Notes under the pieces: generated by a model
The model's input: only the letters and a program-made list of their open reading frames with translations
Databases searched by the model: none
Told to the model about the DNA's origin: nothing
Shown: positions 45,603 through 52,935 of the stretch, piece after piece
Layout of the letters: the number at the start of each line of letters is the position of its first letter
Numbering within the stretch: position 1 is the stretch's first letter
Origin: Actimicrobium sp034313845
Lineage (GTDB): Bacteria > Pseudomonadota > Gammaproteobacteria > Burkholderiales > Burkholderiaceae_D
Assembly (NCBI RefSeq): GCF_034313845.1
Contig: NZ_JAVIWN010000003.1
Length of the DNA: 64,000 nucleotides
Strand: one strand, 5' to 3'
Program-made: the position numbers and the translations under genes

Positions 45603-46379
45603 TTATTCCAGCGTCATCTCGCCATCTGTGTAGCGAATGTGGTGGTACTGCGATAATTCAGGCATCGTCGTCCATGCTTCTGTGGCGTGAATGACCAAAG
45701 TGCCGTTGTCCATGCGTTGGACGGCGCGCTGTTCGCCAGTCCATATGATCTTGCCGGAATAAATCGTGTCATCGATATCTGCAGAAACAATTTCTTCAGG
45801 TTTCGCGTGGTGCAAGAAAGCTAGCAACTCTTTGGCTAATTTTCCATCCGGCTTCATCGCGGCACGATGTAGTGCAATGCCGGCTATTATTTTCTTCTTG
45901 TCTTTTTCCTCGGGATAGTCGACGGTAAAGCGTGCACTGGCCTCGATCATATCGATACGCAGAATGCCGGCGTCATAGCCTGCTTCCAGCCAACGGAAGT
46001 CGTGATCAGCGCTACGTGCGTACTTGGAAATGGCGGTGTCATTGACGTTGAGGAAATAGGCGGTGACTTTGCCAAGCCGGACTTCTACCAGTCTCTCGCG
46101 CCAGCCTTGCGGCAAAACCGGAAGTTCCGGATGAATCGGATCGAGGTAGTACCCATTGCGTTCGTGAAAGTCGGAGTCTTCACCCAGTGCAGTGGAGATT
46201 TCCAGTGCCCGCCCCGGGTCCCGAAGCGGGTAGAAATCGATATCGATCGACATCGACATCATTTCTGGCGGTGGGTCAACATAGCCAAGTACGGACAGGC
46301 TGCCAGCAATCACAAACTCGTGATGATTACTGATGTCCGCTGCAGCTTCGAGCGCCACCTGAATTTCTTCAAGCCGCAT
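45603..46379 (-). CDS. Nucleotidyltransferase-fold protein (DUF6036-like), possible toxin
   Basis: A 258-residue protein. The polymerase-beta-type nucleotidyltransferase signature is visible: VIAGSLSVLGY near 23-33, followed by a DxD-like SIDIDFYP near 44-51, and SKYARSADHDFRWLEAG later. Such proteins are part of toxin-antitoxin modules, but catalysis here is not proven. The C-terminal 60 residues look like an added domain. Its start overlaps the previous small gene by 11 bases. A lower, variable codon choice than in neighbouring core genes suggests transfer. Confidence 0.6.
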   Translation of the reverse strand: MRLEEIQVALEAAADISNHHEFVIAGSLSVLGYVDPPPEMMSMSIDIDFYPLRDPGRALEISTALGEDSDFHERNGYYLDPIHPELPVLPQGWRERLVEVRLGKVTAYFLNVNDTAISKYARSADHDFRWLEAGYDAGILRIDMIEASARFTVDYPEEKDKKKIIAGIALHRAAMKPDGKLAKELLAFLHHAKPEEIVSADIDDTIYSGKIIWTGEQRAVQRMDNGTLVIHATEAWTTMPELSQYHHIRYTDGEMTLE

Positions 46380-46707
46380 TGTCTATCTCTCTGAAATAGC
46401 GAACGGATGCCACAAAGGGCGAGTTCTGGCGTAACTGGATGGCCTCGAGAGAGCATGCTTCGAGCATGTCGGCCGCTTGTTCGGGATGTAGTAAAAGACA
46501 TTCCCATGCTGAAATGTAGTCATTGCTGCACAGATTTTTTTCGCGCCAAAGATGGATTTGTATTTTGGCTGCGACGATTACTGCCTGTGCCGAGGCAGGG
46601 TCGCGCAGTGCGCGCGCGACCGGCAAGTGTTTGGTGCGCCTGCGCTCGTTGATGGCATCAAGTTGCTGGCGAACGGTCGGCTGGGCAGACAAGTCAGTGC
46701 TGTTCAT
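46369..46707 (-). CDS. Small partner of the nucleotidyltransferase-like gene
   Basis: A 112-residue protein starting at ATG complement 46705-46707. It is helical and charged (RQQLDAINERRRTKHLPVARALRD; LEACSLEAIQLRQNSPF) with no recognised family. Its 11-base overlap with the following gene gives a translationally coupled pair, the usual layout of an antitoxin before a toxin. That function is inferred from layout only. Confidence 0.6.
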   Translation of the reverse strand: MNSTDLSAQPTVRQQLDAINERRRTKHLPVARALRDPASAQAVIVAAKIQIHLWREKNLCSNDYISAWECLLLHPEQAADMLEACSLEAIQLRQNSPFVASVRYFREIDNAA

Positions 46708-46943
46708 CAAATTATCTTAGTCGAATTCGGTGTGTCTGGCATATGCCTTTTATCGTGTCGCACCGAAATACACCGGACAGTTGCGTACGTCAATGCGACG
46801 GTTGTGCACCTCTTGCTGCTTGACCAATTGCTTCCGTTGCGATCACCGTCGCTTCTGCTGCGCATTGCCCGGTGAAGCCGGCGCGGTAAAATGCGTCTTT
46901 CCCTCATTGGCGACGCCGCAGCCCGGCGTCGACCCTGCTCGCC

Positions 46944-48332
46944 ATGATTGTTCGCACCCGCTTTGCTCCCAGCCCGACCGGTTACCTTCATCTCGGTGGT
47001 GCCCGCACTGCCTTGTTCGCCTGGGCCTATGCGCGCCACTTTGGTGGCACCTTCATCCTGCGCATCGAAGATACCGATCTCGAACGCTCGACGCCGCAAG
47101 CAGTGCAAGCCATTCTCGACGGCATGGCCTGGCTGGGGTTGCAGCACGACGAAGGCCCGTTCTATCAGATGCAGCGCATGGATCGCTATCGCGAAGTGGT
47201 GGCCCAGTTGCTTGCCAATGGTAGCGCCTATCACTGTTATTCATCGCCGGCCGAAGTCGAGGCGATGCGTGAACGCCAGCGTCTGGCCGGGGACAAGCCG
47301 CGCTACGACGGCGCCTGGCGGCCCGCGCCCGGCAAGACCTTGCCGCCTGTACCGGCCGACCGTCAGCCGGTGGTCCGCTTTTGCAATCCGCTCGATGGCG
47401 AAGTGACCTGGATCGATCTGGTCAAGGGGCCGATCACGATCGCCAACCGCGAAATGGATGACCTCGTCATCGCCCGTCCGGACGGCACGCCGACCTACAA
47501 TTTTTGCGTGGCCGTCGATGATTCGGACATGGAAATCACCCACGTCATTCGTGGCGACGACCATGTCAACAACACGCCGCGCCAGATCAACATCCTGCAC
47601 GCGCTCGGTGCCAAGTTGCCGGAATACGGCCACTTGCCGATGATTCTTGGCACCGACGGCGAGAAGCTCTCGAAGCGCCATGGCGCGGTCAGCGTGATGG
47701 ATTATCCGGCGCAGGGATTTTTGCCTGAAGCGATGCTGAACTATCTGGCGCGGCTGGGCTGGAGTCATGGCGACGAAGAGATTTTTTCGATGGCGCAATT
47801 CATCGAATGGTTCGACCTCGATCACCTGTCGAAATCGCCGGCCCAGTTCAATCCCGAAAAACTGGCCTGGGTCAACAACCATTACATCAAGCACACCGAC
47901 GACGCGCAACTGGCCGGGCTGGTGCGTCCGCTGATGGTCGACGCGCAATTCGACGGCAGTCCCGATCTGGCGCGCGCCATTGGTCTGATGAAGGAACGTG
48001 CGAACACGCTCATTGAAGTAGCCAGTGCGACGATGCTGTTCTATCGTCAGCCGCAACCGGATGCAGCGTTGCTGACGCAGCACCTGACAGAGGCAGTCAA
48101 GCCGGCGTTGGCGGAGTTTGCTACCCGGTGCGAGACGGTTGAATGGAGCAAGGCAGCGATTGCCGCCATGATCAAGGAAGTCCTGACCAGCCATGGCTTG
48201 AAGATGCCGCAACTGGCGATGCCATTGCGTCTGTTGCTGACCGGTCAGTTGCAGACGCCGGCGATCGACGCCGTGATCGAATTGTTTGGTCGGTCGCTGG
48301 TGCAAAAGCGGCTTCTGAATGGCTTGGAATAA
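46944..48332 (+). CDS. gltX: Glutamyl-tRNA synthetase
   Basis: A 462-residue class-I synthetase. The N-terminal FAPSPTGYLHLGGARTALF carries the HIGH-type motif, and KLSKRHGA the KMSKS-type. Length is normal for bacterial GltX (about 465). tRNA-Ala and two tRNA-Glu genes follow directly. In E. coli, GltX is the target of HipA; a hipA gene occurs at 24.2 kb in this window. Confidence 0.95.
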   Translation: MIVRTRFAPSPTGYLHLGGARTALFAWAYARHFGGTFILRIEDTDLERSTPQAVQAILDGMAWLGLQHDEGPFYQMQRMDRYREVVAQLLANGSAYHCYSSPAEVEAMRERQRLAGDKPRYDGAWRPAPGKTLPPVPADRQPVVRFCNPLDGEVTWIDLVKGPITIANREMDDLVIARPDGTPTYNFCVAVDDSDMEITHVIRGDDHVNNTPRQINILHALGAKLPEYGHLPMILGTDGEKLSKRHGAVSVMDYPAQGFLPEAMLNYLARLGWSHGDEEIFSMAQFIEWFDLDHLSKSPAQFNPEKLAWVNNHYIKHTDDAQLAGLVRPLMVDAQFDGSPDLARAIGLMKERANTLIEVASATMLFYRQPQPDAALLTQHLTEAVKPALAEFATRCETVEWSKAAIAAMIKEVLTSHGLKMPQLAMPLRLLLTGQLQTPAIDAVIELFGRSLVQKRLLNGLE

Positions 48333-48346
48333 TTTCCCGAATGGGA

Positions 48347-48376
48347 TTTACAGGTGCCGAATTCCTCGGCTATAAT
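48347..48376 (+). promoter_or_regulatory. Promoter of tRNA-Ala
   Basis: TTTACA (48347-48352) and TATAAT (48371-48376) are 18 bases apart and end 16 bases before the tRNA. This is close to the sigma-70 consensus. Confidence 0.75.
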
Positions 48377-48392
48377 TCGGCCTCTGTCGTAC

Positions 48393-48468
<76 letters not shown>

Positions 48469-48542
48469 GCATCTTGATGATGTCGGGTCAGCGCACAGAG
48501 TAGTCAGGTAGTAAGCAGTAACGGCCAGTACGGACAGTTTAT

Positions 48543-48618
48543 GTCCCCATCGTCTAGAGGCCTAGGACATCACCCTTTCACGGTGAGTACAGGGGTTCGA
48601 ATCCCCTTGGGGACACCA
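48543..48618 (+). tRNA. tRNA-Glu (anticodon UUC), copy 1
   Basis: A 76-base cloverleaf with CCA. Acceptor GTCCCCA pairs with TGGGGAC. Anticodon stem TCACC/GGTGA encloses CTTTCAC, anticodon TTC. Identical in sequence to copy 2. Confidence 0.96.
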
Positions 48619-48631
48619 AGATAAAAAAATA

Positions 48632-48658
48632 GCCACACGCAGTGTGGCAATTTTTTTT
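48632..48658 (+). terminator. Terminator after tRNA-Glu copy 1
   Basis: GCCACAC and GTGTGGC pair around loop GCA, followed by AA and eight Ts. Confidence 0.85.
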
Positions 48659-48670
48659 GTAGCAGAAGTA

Positions 48671-48765
48671 TCAAAAGACCACGTGCATGCACGTGGGGGG
48701 GATTCGAAGGGTTCGGCTTGCAAGCCGAACCGCGGCCCGCAGCATGTGGGCGAATCCCCTTGGGA
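48671..48765. repeat. tRNA-Glu-linked palindromic element, copy 1
   Basis: The unit holds two perfect palindromes, CCACGTGCATGCACGTGG (48679-48696) and GTTCGGCTTGCAAGCCGAAC (48711-48730), inside an outer pair GGGGATTCG/CGAATCCCC. The end CGAATCCCCTTGGG copies the T-arm and acceptor side of tRNA-Glu. No coding role. Confidence 0.8.
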
Positions 48766-48829
48766 GAGCTTCAAAGAAGCTTGCAACACCAGCAGTAAAA
48801 AGCACCACCGGCCAGCACGGACAGTTTCT

Positions 48830-48905
48830 GTCCCCATCGTCTAGAGGCCTAGGACATCACCCTTTCACGGTGAGTACAGGGGTTCGAATCCCCTTGGGGA
48901 CACCA
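48830..48905 (+). tRNA. tRNA-Glu (anticodon UUC), copy 2
   Basis: Base-for-base the same 76 bases as copy 1. The 20 or so bases before it (CGGCCAGxACGGACAGTTTxTG) also match, so the duplication includes the leader. Confidence 0.96.
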
Positions 48906-48916
48906 AAATAAAAAAT

Positions 48917-48945
48917 AGTCACACGCAAGTGTGACTATTTTTTTT
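48917..48945 (+). terminator. Terminator after tRNA-Glu copy 2
   Basis: AGTCACAC and GTGTGACT pair around loop GCAA, followed by A and eight Ts. Confidence 0.85.
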
Positions 48946-48958
48946 CCGACTACGCCTC

Positions 48959-49036
48959 AAAAGACCACGCGCATGCGCGTGGAGGGGATTCGAAGGGTTC
49001 GGCTTGCAAGCCGAACCGCGGCCCGCAGAATGTGGG
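48959..49036. repeat. tRNA-Glu-linked palindromic element, copy 2
   Basis: Same unit as at 48671: CCACGCGCATGCGCGTGG (48965-48982), GTTCGGCTTGCAAGCCGAAC (48997-49016) and outer GGGGATTCG/CGAATCCCC, ending with CTTGGGG just beyond. The first palindrome has compensatory changes relative to copy 1 (GTGCATGCAC to GCGCATGCGC), so the pairing is preserved. Confidence 0.82.
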
Positions 49037-49105
49037 CGAATCCCCTTGGGGGCACCGAGTCAAAATCTTCCGCCTGTGAGCGCATCCAATCTTTCCGACC
49101 ACGCC

Positions 49106-49146
49106 TCAAAAGACCACGCGCATGCGCATGGAGGGGATTCGAAGGT
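49106..49146. repeat. tRNA-Glu-linked palindromic element, copy 3 (5' part)
   Basis: Only the first palindrome (CCACGCGCATGCGCATGG, one mismatch in pairing) and the start GAGGGGATTCGAAGG remain. It is cut off at a GTGCAAT repeat. Confidence 0.75.
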
Positions 49147-49156
49147 CAAATCGTAG

Positions 49157-49183
49157 GGTGCAATAACCGCAGGGCATTGCACC
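49157..49183. repeat. GTGCAAT-family palindromic repeat, copy 6
   Basis: Core GGTGCAAT-AACCGCAGGGC-ATTGCACC preceded by CGTAG and followed by GAATGAACTGACT, the same flanks as near 50797 and 52470. Confidence 0.88.
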
Positions 49184-49216
49184 GAATGAACTGACTACGG
49201 TAACTGATTCCGTATG

Positions 49217-49424
49217 TGCTCCGCCACGACCTAGCCGGGGGCGGCCCGGCAGCCGGTCACTTCTTTTTGCTTCGCCAAAAAGAAGTAACCAAGAAAAAGG
49301 CGACCGCGAAGCAGCTGCCCTTCGGGTTCCCAAAAGTCGGAGCCAGTCAGGGGGAGGGCCGCAAACTCGCTTTGCTCAGACATGCGTCCCTCTGATCCCC
49401 TGCCTGACTCCGACTTTTGGCAGC
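49217..49424. repeat. Inverted repeat module, left copy (first part)
   Basis: This stretch, from TGCTCCGCCACGACCTAGCC to GACTTTTGGCAGC, is the reverse complement of 59714-59922 with few differences. Short open frames inside it are repeat artefacts. The module continues after the IS3 element at 50667. Confidence 0.85.
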
Positions 49425-49488
49425 TGTAGTGGTCTAATGAAATCGGACACCTCAATGGGAGCACACTCCCGCTAACTGAGGAAATTAC

Positions 49489-49773
49489 ATGACTAAAAAA
49501 CACTTCGACATCGAGCTTAAGCTGGAAGTCGTGCGCATGATCAAAGATCAAGGACTGAGCATTTCCAATGTCAGTAAAACCATGGATGTCGGACCGACCG
49601 CGATTCGTCGCTGGGTCACGCAACACGATGCGGAACTGCGTGGCGAGCCGGGCATCGGCAAGCCGCTGACGTCAGACCAGCAGCGCATTCGTTCACTGGA
49701 ACGCGAGAACCGGGAATTACGACTGGACGTGTCTATCCTAAAAAAGCATCGGCCTTCTTTGCCCGGGAACTGA
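49489..49773 (+). CDS. IS3-family OrfA, frameshifted at its end
   Basis: A 94-residue helix-turn-helix protein (FDIELKLEVVRMIKDQGLSIS, VGPTAIRRWVTQHDAEL) with a leucine-zipper region. The end reads ILKKHRPSLPGN in this frame. One more A in the run CTAAAAAAG would give ILKKASAFFARELK, the usual OrfA end, and place its stop in the ATGA overlap with orfB. This points to a 1-base deletion; the A6G run is also a classical slippage site. Confidence 0.8.
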   Translation: MTKKHFDIELKLEVVRMIKDQGLSISNVSKTMDVGPTAIRRWVTQHDAELRGEPGIGKPLTSDQQRIRSLERENRELRLDVSILKKHRPSLPGN

Positions 49774-49774
49774 A

Positions 49775-50653
49775 ATGAGCTACCAGCTCGTGACACAGTT
49801 ACACAAGGAGGCCGTATCGACTGCCCGTAGTTGCCAGTTGCTGGCAGTCAGCCGTTCCGGGTATTACAACGCACAGTCCCGTCCTGCCAAACCGCTTTTT
49901 ACGAAGGAAGCGGTCCACCTGAAGGCAGCCTTTGCCGCCAGCCGTCAAAGCTACGGTAGTCGGCGCCTAGTCAGCGCGGTGGCGCTGCAAGGCATTCGCA
50001 TAGGTCGCTACAAAGCGCGTAGCCTGATGCGCCAGGCGGGCTTGAAGCCGGTGTGGAAGCGCAAGTTCATTCACACCACCGACAGCAAGCATGACCTGGC
50101 GATTGCTCCCAACGTGCTCAACCGGAAGTTCAATCCGTCGGGGCCGAACATCGCGTGGGTGAGCGACATCACCTACATCCGTACCGACACCGGTTGGCTA
50201 TATCTGGCCACGGTACTGGATCTGTTCTCGCGTAAGCTGATCGGCTGGGCCACCGCGCCTGCTATGCCTGCTGCGCTGGTCTGCGAAGCGCTACGCATGG
50301 CCATTTCCAGTCGCAATCCGCCACCGGGATTGATCGTACATACGGACCGTGGAAGTCAGTACGCCAGCATCGAATATCAGGCCTTGCTGAAACGGTACGG
50401 TCTGGTGTCCAGCATGAGCCGTAAAGGTAACTGTTGGGACAACGCAGTTGCCGAACGCTTCTTCCTGAATCTGAAGATGGAATGCGTCTGGCGCACGCGA
50501 TATGCCAACCAGGAAGAGGCCCGCAAGGACGTCACTTCCTACATCGTCGACTTTTATAATTGCACGCGTTTGCACTCCGTATTGGGCAACCTGTCGCCCT
50601 CCGTCTTTGAACGGAAAATGGCAGAAATACTTCCATTGGGGTGTCCGAAATAA
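49775..50653 (+). CDS. IS3-family OrfB transposase
   Basis: A 292-residue integrase-core transposase. The DDE residues lie in WVSDITYI (D), VHTDRGSQY (D) and the segment KGNCWDNAVAERFF (E), with normal spacing. An N-terminal HTH_21-like region begins SRSGYYN. No internal stop, so it appears intact. Confidence 0.9.
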   Translation: MSYQLVTQLHKEAVSTARSCQLLAVSRSGYYNAQSRPAKPLFTKEAVHLKAAFAASRQSYGSRRLVSAVALQGIRIGRYKARSLMRQAGLKPVWKRKFIHTTDSKHDLAIAPNVLNRKFNPSGPNIAWVSDITYIRTDTGWLYLATVLDLFSRKLIGWATAPAMPAALVCEALRMAISSRNPPPGLIVHTDRGSQYASIEYQALLKRYGLVSSMSRKGNCWDNAVAERFFLNLKMECVWRTRYANQEEARKDVTSYIVDFYNCTRLHSVLGNLSPSVFERKMAEILPLGCPK

Positions 50654-50666
50654 CTTGACCACTACA

Positions 50667-50796
50667 AGCTGCTTCAATGCGGAACAGGTCAACTGCCACT
50701 TCAACATCAACATCAACATCAACATCAACATCAACATCAACATCAACATCAACATCAACATCAACATCAACCCCCACGACTACCTCTCAATCGTAG
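50667..50796. repeat. Inverted repeat module, left copy (second part) with hexamer microsatellite
   Basis: The module resumes after the IS with AGCTGCTTCAATGCGGAACAGG, then a run of about 12 copies of ATCAAC (50700-50771), then CCCCCACGACTACC. The right-hand copy has the same order inverted, with a shorter run of GAAGTT/GATGTT hexamers at about 59643-59680. Hexamers keep any frame open, so the predicted poly-peptides here are artefacts. Confidence 0.85.
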
Positions 50797-50823
50797 GGTG
50801 CAATAACCGCAGGGCATTGCACC
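50797..50823. repeat. GTGCAAT-family palindromic repeat, copy 7
   Basis: Core identical to copy 6, with the same CGTAG before and GAATG after. It ends the left copy of the module. Confidence 0.88.
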
Positions 50824-50908
50824 GAATGTTTTGACTGCGGAAGCTGATTCTGCATGCGCGTCGTCATGATGGAGCAAGGACCGTAATCAGTTAGCCGACC
50901 GACCATGC

Positions 50909-50935
50909 GGTGCAATGCCCTGCGGTTATTGCACC
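50909..50935. repeat. GTGCAAT-family palindromic repeat, copy 8
   Basis: Core GGTGCAAT-GCCCTGCGGTT-ATTGCACC, inverted relative to copy 7 and 85 bases from it, so the pair could form a larger stem. Confidence 0.86.
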
Positions 50936-50979
50936 CTTGTATGCTGTTTTTAACGGTTGATTTTGATTAGATTGATGTG

Positions 50980-51032
50980 GCATCAAAGATATCGGAAAGA
51001 GCGCGTAGCGCGACTGTAGGTATCTTTGATGC
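50980..51032. repeat. Perfect 12-bp inverted repeat near the IS110 left side
   Basis: GCATCAAAGATA (50980-50991) and TATCTTTGATGC (51021-51032) are perfectly complementary around a 29-base loop that itself contains GCGCGTAGCGCG. It may mark the left end of the IS110 element or be a structured RNA or insertion target; its role cannot be set from the sequence alone. Confidence 0.6.
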
Positions 51033-51049
51033 GGCACTTCGGTCTTCTT

Positions 51050-51295
51050 GGATAGCCGTTCGGAAAAGTGCAGACCAGCGCCATTGGCGTAACCTGCAAG
51101 AGTTCATTGGGGAAGCCGTTGCACCCTTAAGCCGGACCGTGTGTCCGAGCTTGTTCTGTAGATTGGCTCCCCGCCCTATTCGCCAATGCCGTGGAGTATC
51201 GAAGGCTTAGAGCCTGTATCGACAAGGATGGCAGGCGCGTATGCAGGGTCGGAGAACCAGTGAACAGTGTAGTCCACTCACAAGGAGAAAGCATC
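51050..51295 (+). ncRNA. Possible bridge-RNA region of the IS110 element
   Basis: About 245 bases with no gene lie directly before the transposase. IS110-type elements encode a structured guide (bridge) RNA in this non-coding end, which pairs with target and donor DNA. The sequence has several short complementary blocks, for example near 51190-51250, but the folded loops were not worked out. Call rests on position and family knowledge. Confidence 0.35.
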
Positions 51296-52318
51296 ATGAC
51301 TTCCATCACGCACAAAAAAGTGTTTGCCGGTATCGATGTCGGCGCCGCTGAACTGGTTCTGGTTTTGCGTACAGGCGAGAAGTCCAGCCCAGCACAGTCG
51401 TTTCCCAATACCCCTGCCCACCACCGTCGGCTGCTGCAGAAGCTGGCAGCCAGCCCGGACTGTACGGTCTGTCTGGAGGCCACTGGCGTCTACTCGATGG
51501 ATGTGACCATCGCGCTCCACGATGCCGGAATACCGCTCATGGTGATTAATCCACAGCGCTCGCATAACTTTGCCAAGGTGCTGGGCAAGCACAGCAAAAC
51601 CGATAACGTCGATGCCGATACCCTGGCGCAGTTCGCCCAGCGCATGCCTTTCCAGCCTTGGGTGCGCCCCACCGACGCAGTTCTGGCCTTGAGAGCATTC
51701 TCACGCCGCATCCATGCCCTGACCGATCTAAAAACCATCTCGAAAAATCAGTCGCATGCCCTGTCATTTATTGCCAGCACTCCCAAAGTGGTCATGCAAG
51801 ACGTGGCACTGGCTGTGACGCAACTCGAAAAACGTCTCGCCATCTTGACGGCAGCAACTCTCGAACTCATTCACGCCACCCCGGAGTTGCTGGCCCCATT
51901 TACGCTCCTGCTGGGCGTCAAAGGCATCGCCAATACCAGTGCCATCGCCTTGCTCGGCGAGCTGCTCTTGCTGCCTGCTGGACTGTCTCATGCGCAATGG
52001 GTCAAGTTCGCCGGGCTCGATCCGAAACACTTTCGCTCCGGCACCAGCGTTGATAAAAAAGCGCGCATTTCCAAGGCCGGCAATCACTACATTCGCGCCG
52101 CCTTGTACATGCCCGCTCTGAGCGCAAAGGCCCATGATCCGTACGTCAAAGCCTATTTCGAACATCTCATCGGCATGGGCAAAACCCCCATGCAGGGCGT
52201 CTGCGCCGTGATGCGCAAACTGCTGCACGCTTTGCACGGAATGCTTACCAACAATCAGCCTTTTGATAACACGCGATTCTATGCGGTCCCTGCTCAAATG
52301 ATTCGCTCTTCAACCTGA
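51296..52318 (+). CDS. IS110-family transposase
   Basis: A 340-residue recombinase with AAGGAG before the ATG. The N-terminal RuvC-like DEDD domain starts VFAGIDVGAAELVLVL (first Asp), with CLEATGVYS (Glu) and KTDNVDADTLAQFA (two Asp). The C-terminal Transposase_20 domain contains LLGVKGIANTSAIALLGEL and FAGLDPKHFRSGTSV. It is intact. It catalyses cut-free copy or excision through a Ser-containing C-terminal domain guided by RNA, as known for the family. Confidence 0.93.
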   Translation: MTSITHKKVFAGIDVGAAELVLVLRTGEKSSPAQSFPNTPAHHRRLLQKLAASPDCTVCLEATGVYSMDVTIALHDAGIPLMVINPQRSHNFAKVLGKHSKTDNVDADTLAQFAQRMPFQPWVRPTDAVLALRAFSRRIHALTDLKTISKNQSHALSFIASTPKVVMQDVALAVTQLEKRLAILTAATLELIHATPELLAPFTLLLGVKGIANTSAIALLGELLLLPAGLSHAQWVKFAGLDPKHFRSGTSVDKKARISKAGNHYIRAALYMPALSAKAHDPYVKAYFEHLIGMGKTPMQGVCAVMRKLLHALHGMLTNNQPFDNTRFYAVPAQMIRSST

Positions 52319-52368
52319 AAAAGGCTTGCTTTTGAACAGAGTATCTACGTGCTGATCCTGCATGCGCT

Positions 52369-52469
52369 CCGCCACGCTAGCCGGTTGCGGCCCGGCAGGC
52401 GGTCCATACAAAGCTGCCTCAATGCGGACCAGGTCAACATCAACCCCCACGACTACCTCTCAATAGTAG
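52369..52469. repeat. Degraded third copy of the inverted repeat module
   Basis: CGCTCCGCCACGCTAGCCGGTTGCGGCC, then AAGCTGCCTCAATGCGGACCAGGTCAACATCAAC and CCCCCACGACTACCTCTCAAT repeat the module's two ends with the middle about 200 bases deleted and only one or two hexamers left. It is in the same orientation as the left copy. Confidence 0.75.
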
Positions 52470-52496
52470 GGTGCAATAACCGCAGGGCATTGCACC
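52470..52496. repeat. GTGCAAT-family palindromic repeat, copy 9
   Basis: Core identical to copies 6 and 7, with flanks GTAG and GAATGAACTGACT. It closes the degraded module copy. The 439 bases from here to hoxF contain no convincing gene. Confidence 0.88.
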
Positions 52497-52935
52497 GAAT
52501 GAACTGACTCCAGTAACCGACGCTGTTCCTGCTCCGTCAAAACCAAGCCGCGGCCCCCTTGCGTCAGTCCACTTGCCGTACAGAATTTTCATGGCAAGTA
52601 TCCCAAAGCCAGCCAGTTCCACCCCGCACTGCAACACAGCCATTTCCGCTAACTCCCTTTCCACTTTGGCTGTCAGCCTGCCAACCAACCTCACCCGCAA
52701 TCCCGAAAAATCCGTCCCGATGGCCCGCATCACGCCAATTCCCCCACCCGATGCGCAAGCTCACCCCGGTGGCACGGATGTTGCCGATATCAACCCGTCC
52801 TGCCAGTCCATAGCGCAGGTGCAGCATGCGGCAATGCCACACGCCGGATGTGACAGAAATCATTACCGAGCCGATTCATCCGGACCACCATCCAGTGAAT
52901 CGCCAGGCAGATCCATTCATGAGGACCGGGAGACC

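Larger units (their letters stand above)
49425..50666 (+). mobile_element. IS3-family insertion sequence
   Basis: Terminal inverted repeats begin TGTAGTGGTC on both ends, with CGGACACC further in. The element is 1242 bp. The flanks give a 3-bp target duplication AGC: ...GGCAGC before and AGCTGC after. Comparison with the uninterrupted copy at 59705-59720 confirms the insertion point. It encodes OrfA and OrfB. Confidence 0.93.
51040..52335 (+). mobile_element. IS110-family insertion sequence (limits approximate)
   Basis: The element is recognised from its transposase and a long non-coding leader of about 250 bases before it. IS110 elements lack clear terminal repeats, so the limits given are approximate. 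Confidence 0.7.

Noticed and set aside
48562..48837. 91-codon frame on the minus strand (CPQGDSNPCTHRE)
   Set aside because: It reads through the tRNA-Glu gene; this peptide is a well-known tRNA artefact.
49738..49747. Programmed -1 frameshift joining OrfA and OrfB
   Set aside because: The A6G run fits, but the -1 frame stops at 49776-49778 and orfB is in the third frame, so a fused OrfAB is not made.
50695..50775. Possible CRISPR-like array
   Set aside because: The repeat is a 6-base unit with no spacers, so it is a microsatellite.
52440..52733. 97-codon minus-strand frame before hoxF (FSGLRVRLVGRLTAKVERE)
   Set aside because: The central part looks protein-like, but the end runs into the GTGCAAT repeat and no family is recognised. 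Could be a gene remnant; not supported enough to list.
52573..52935. N-terminal extension of hoxF by 121 codons
   Set aside because: Pro/Thr-rich and unlike HoxF; the ATG at 52936 with GGGAG gives the conserved start and length.
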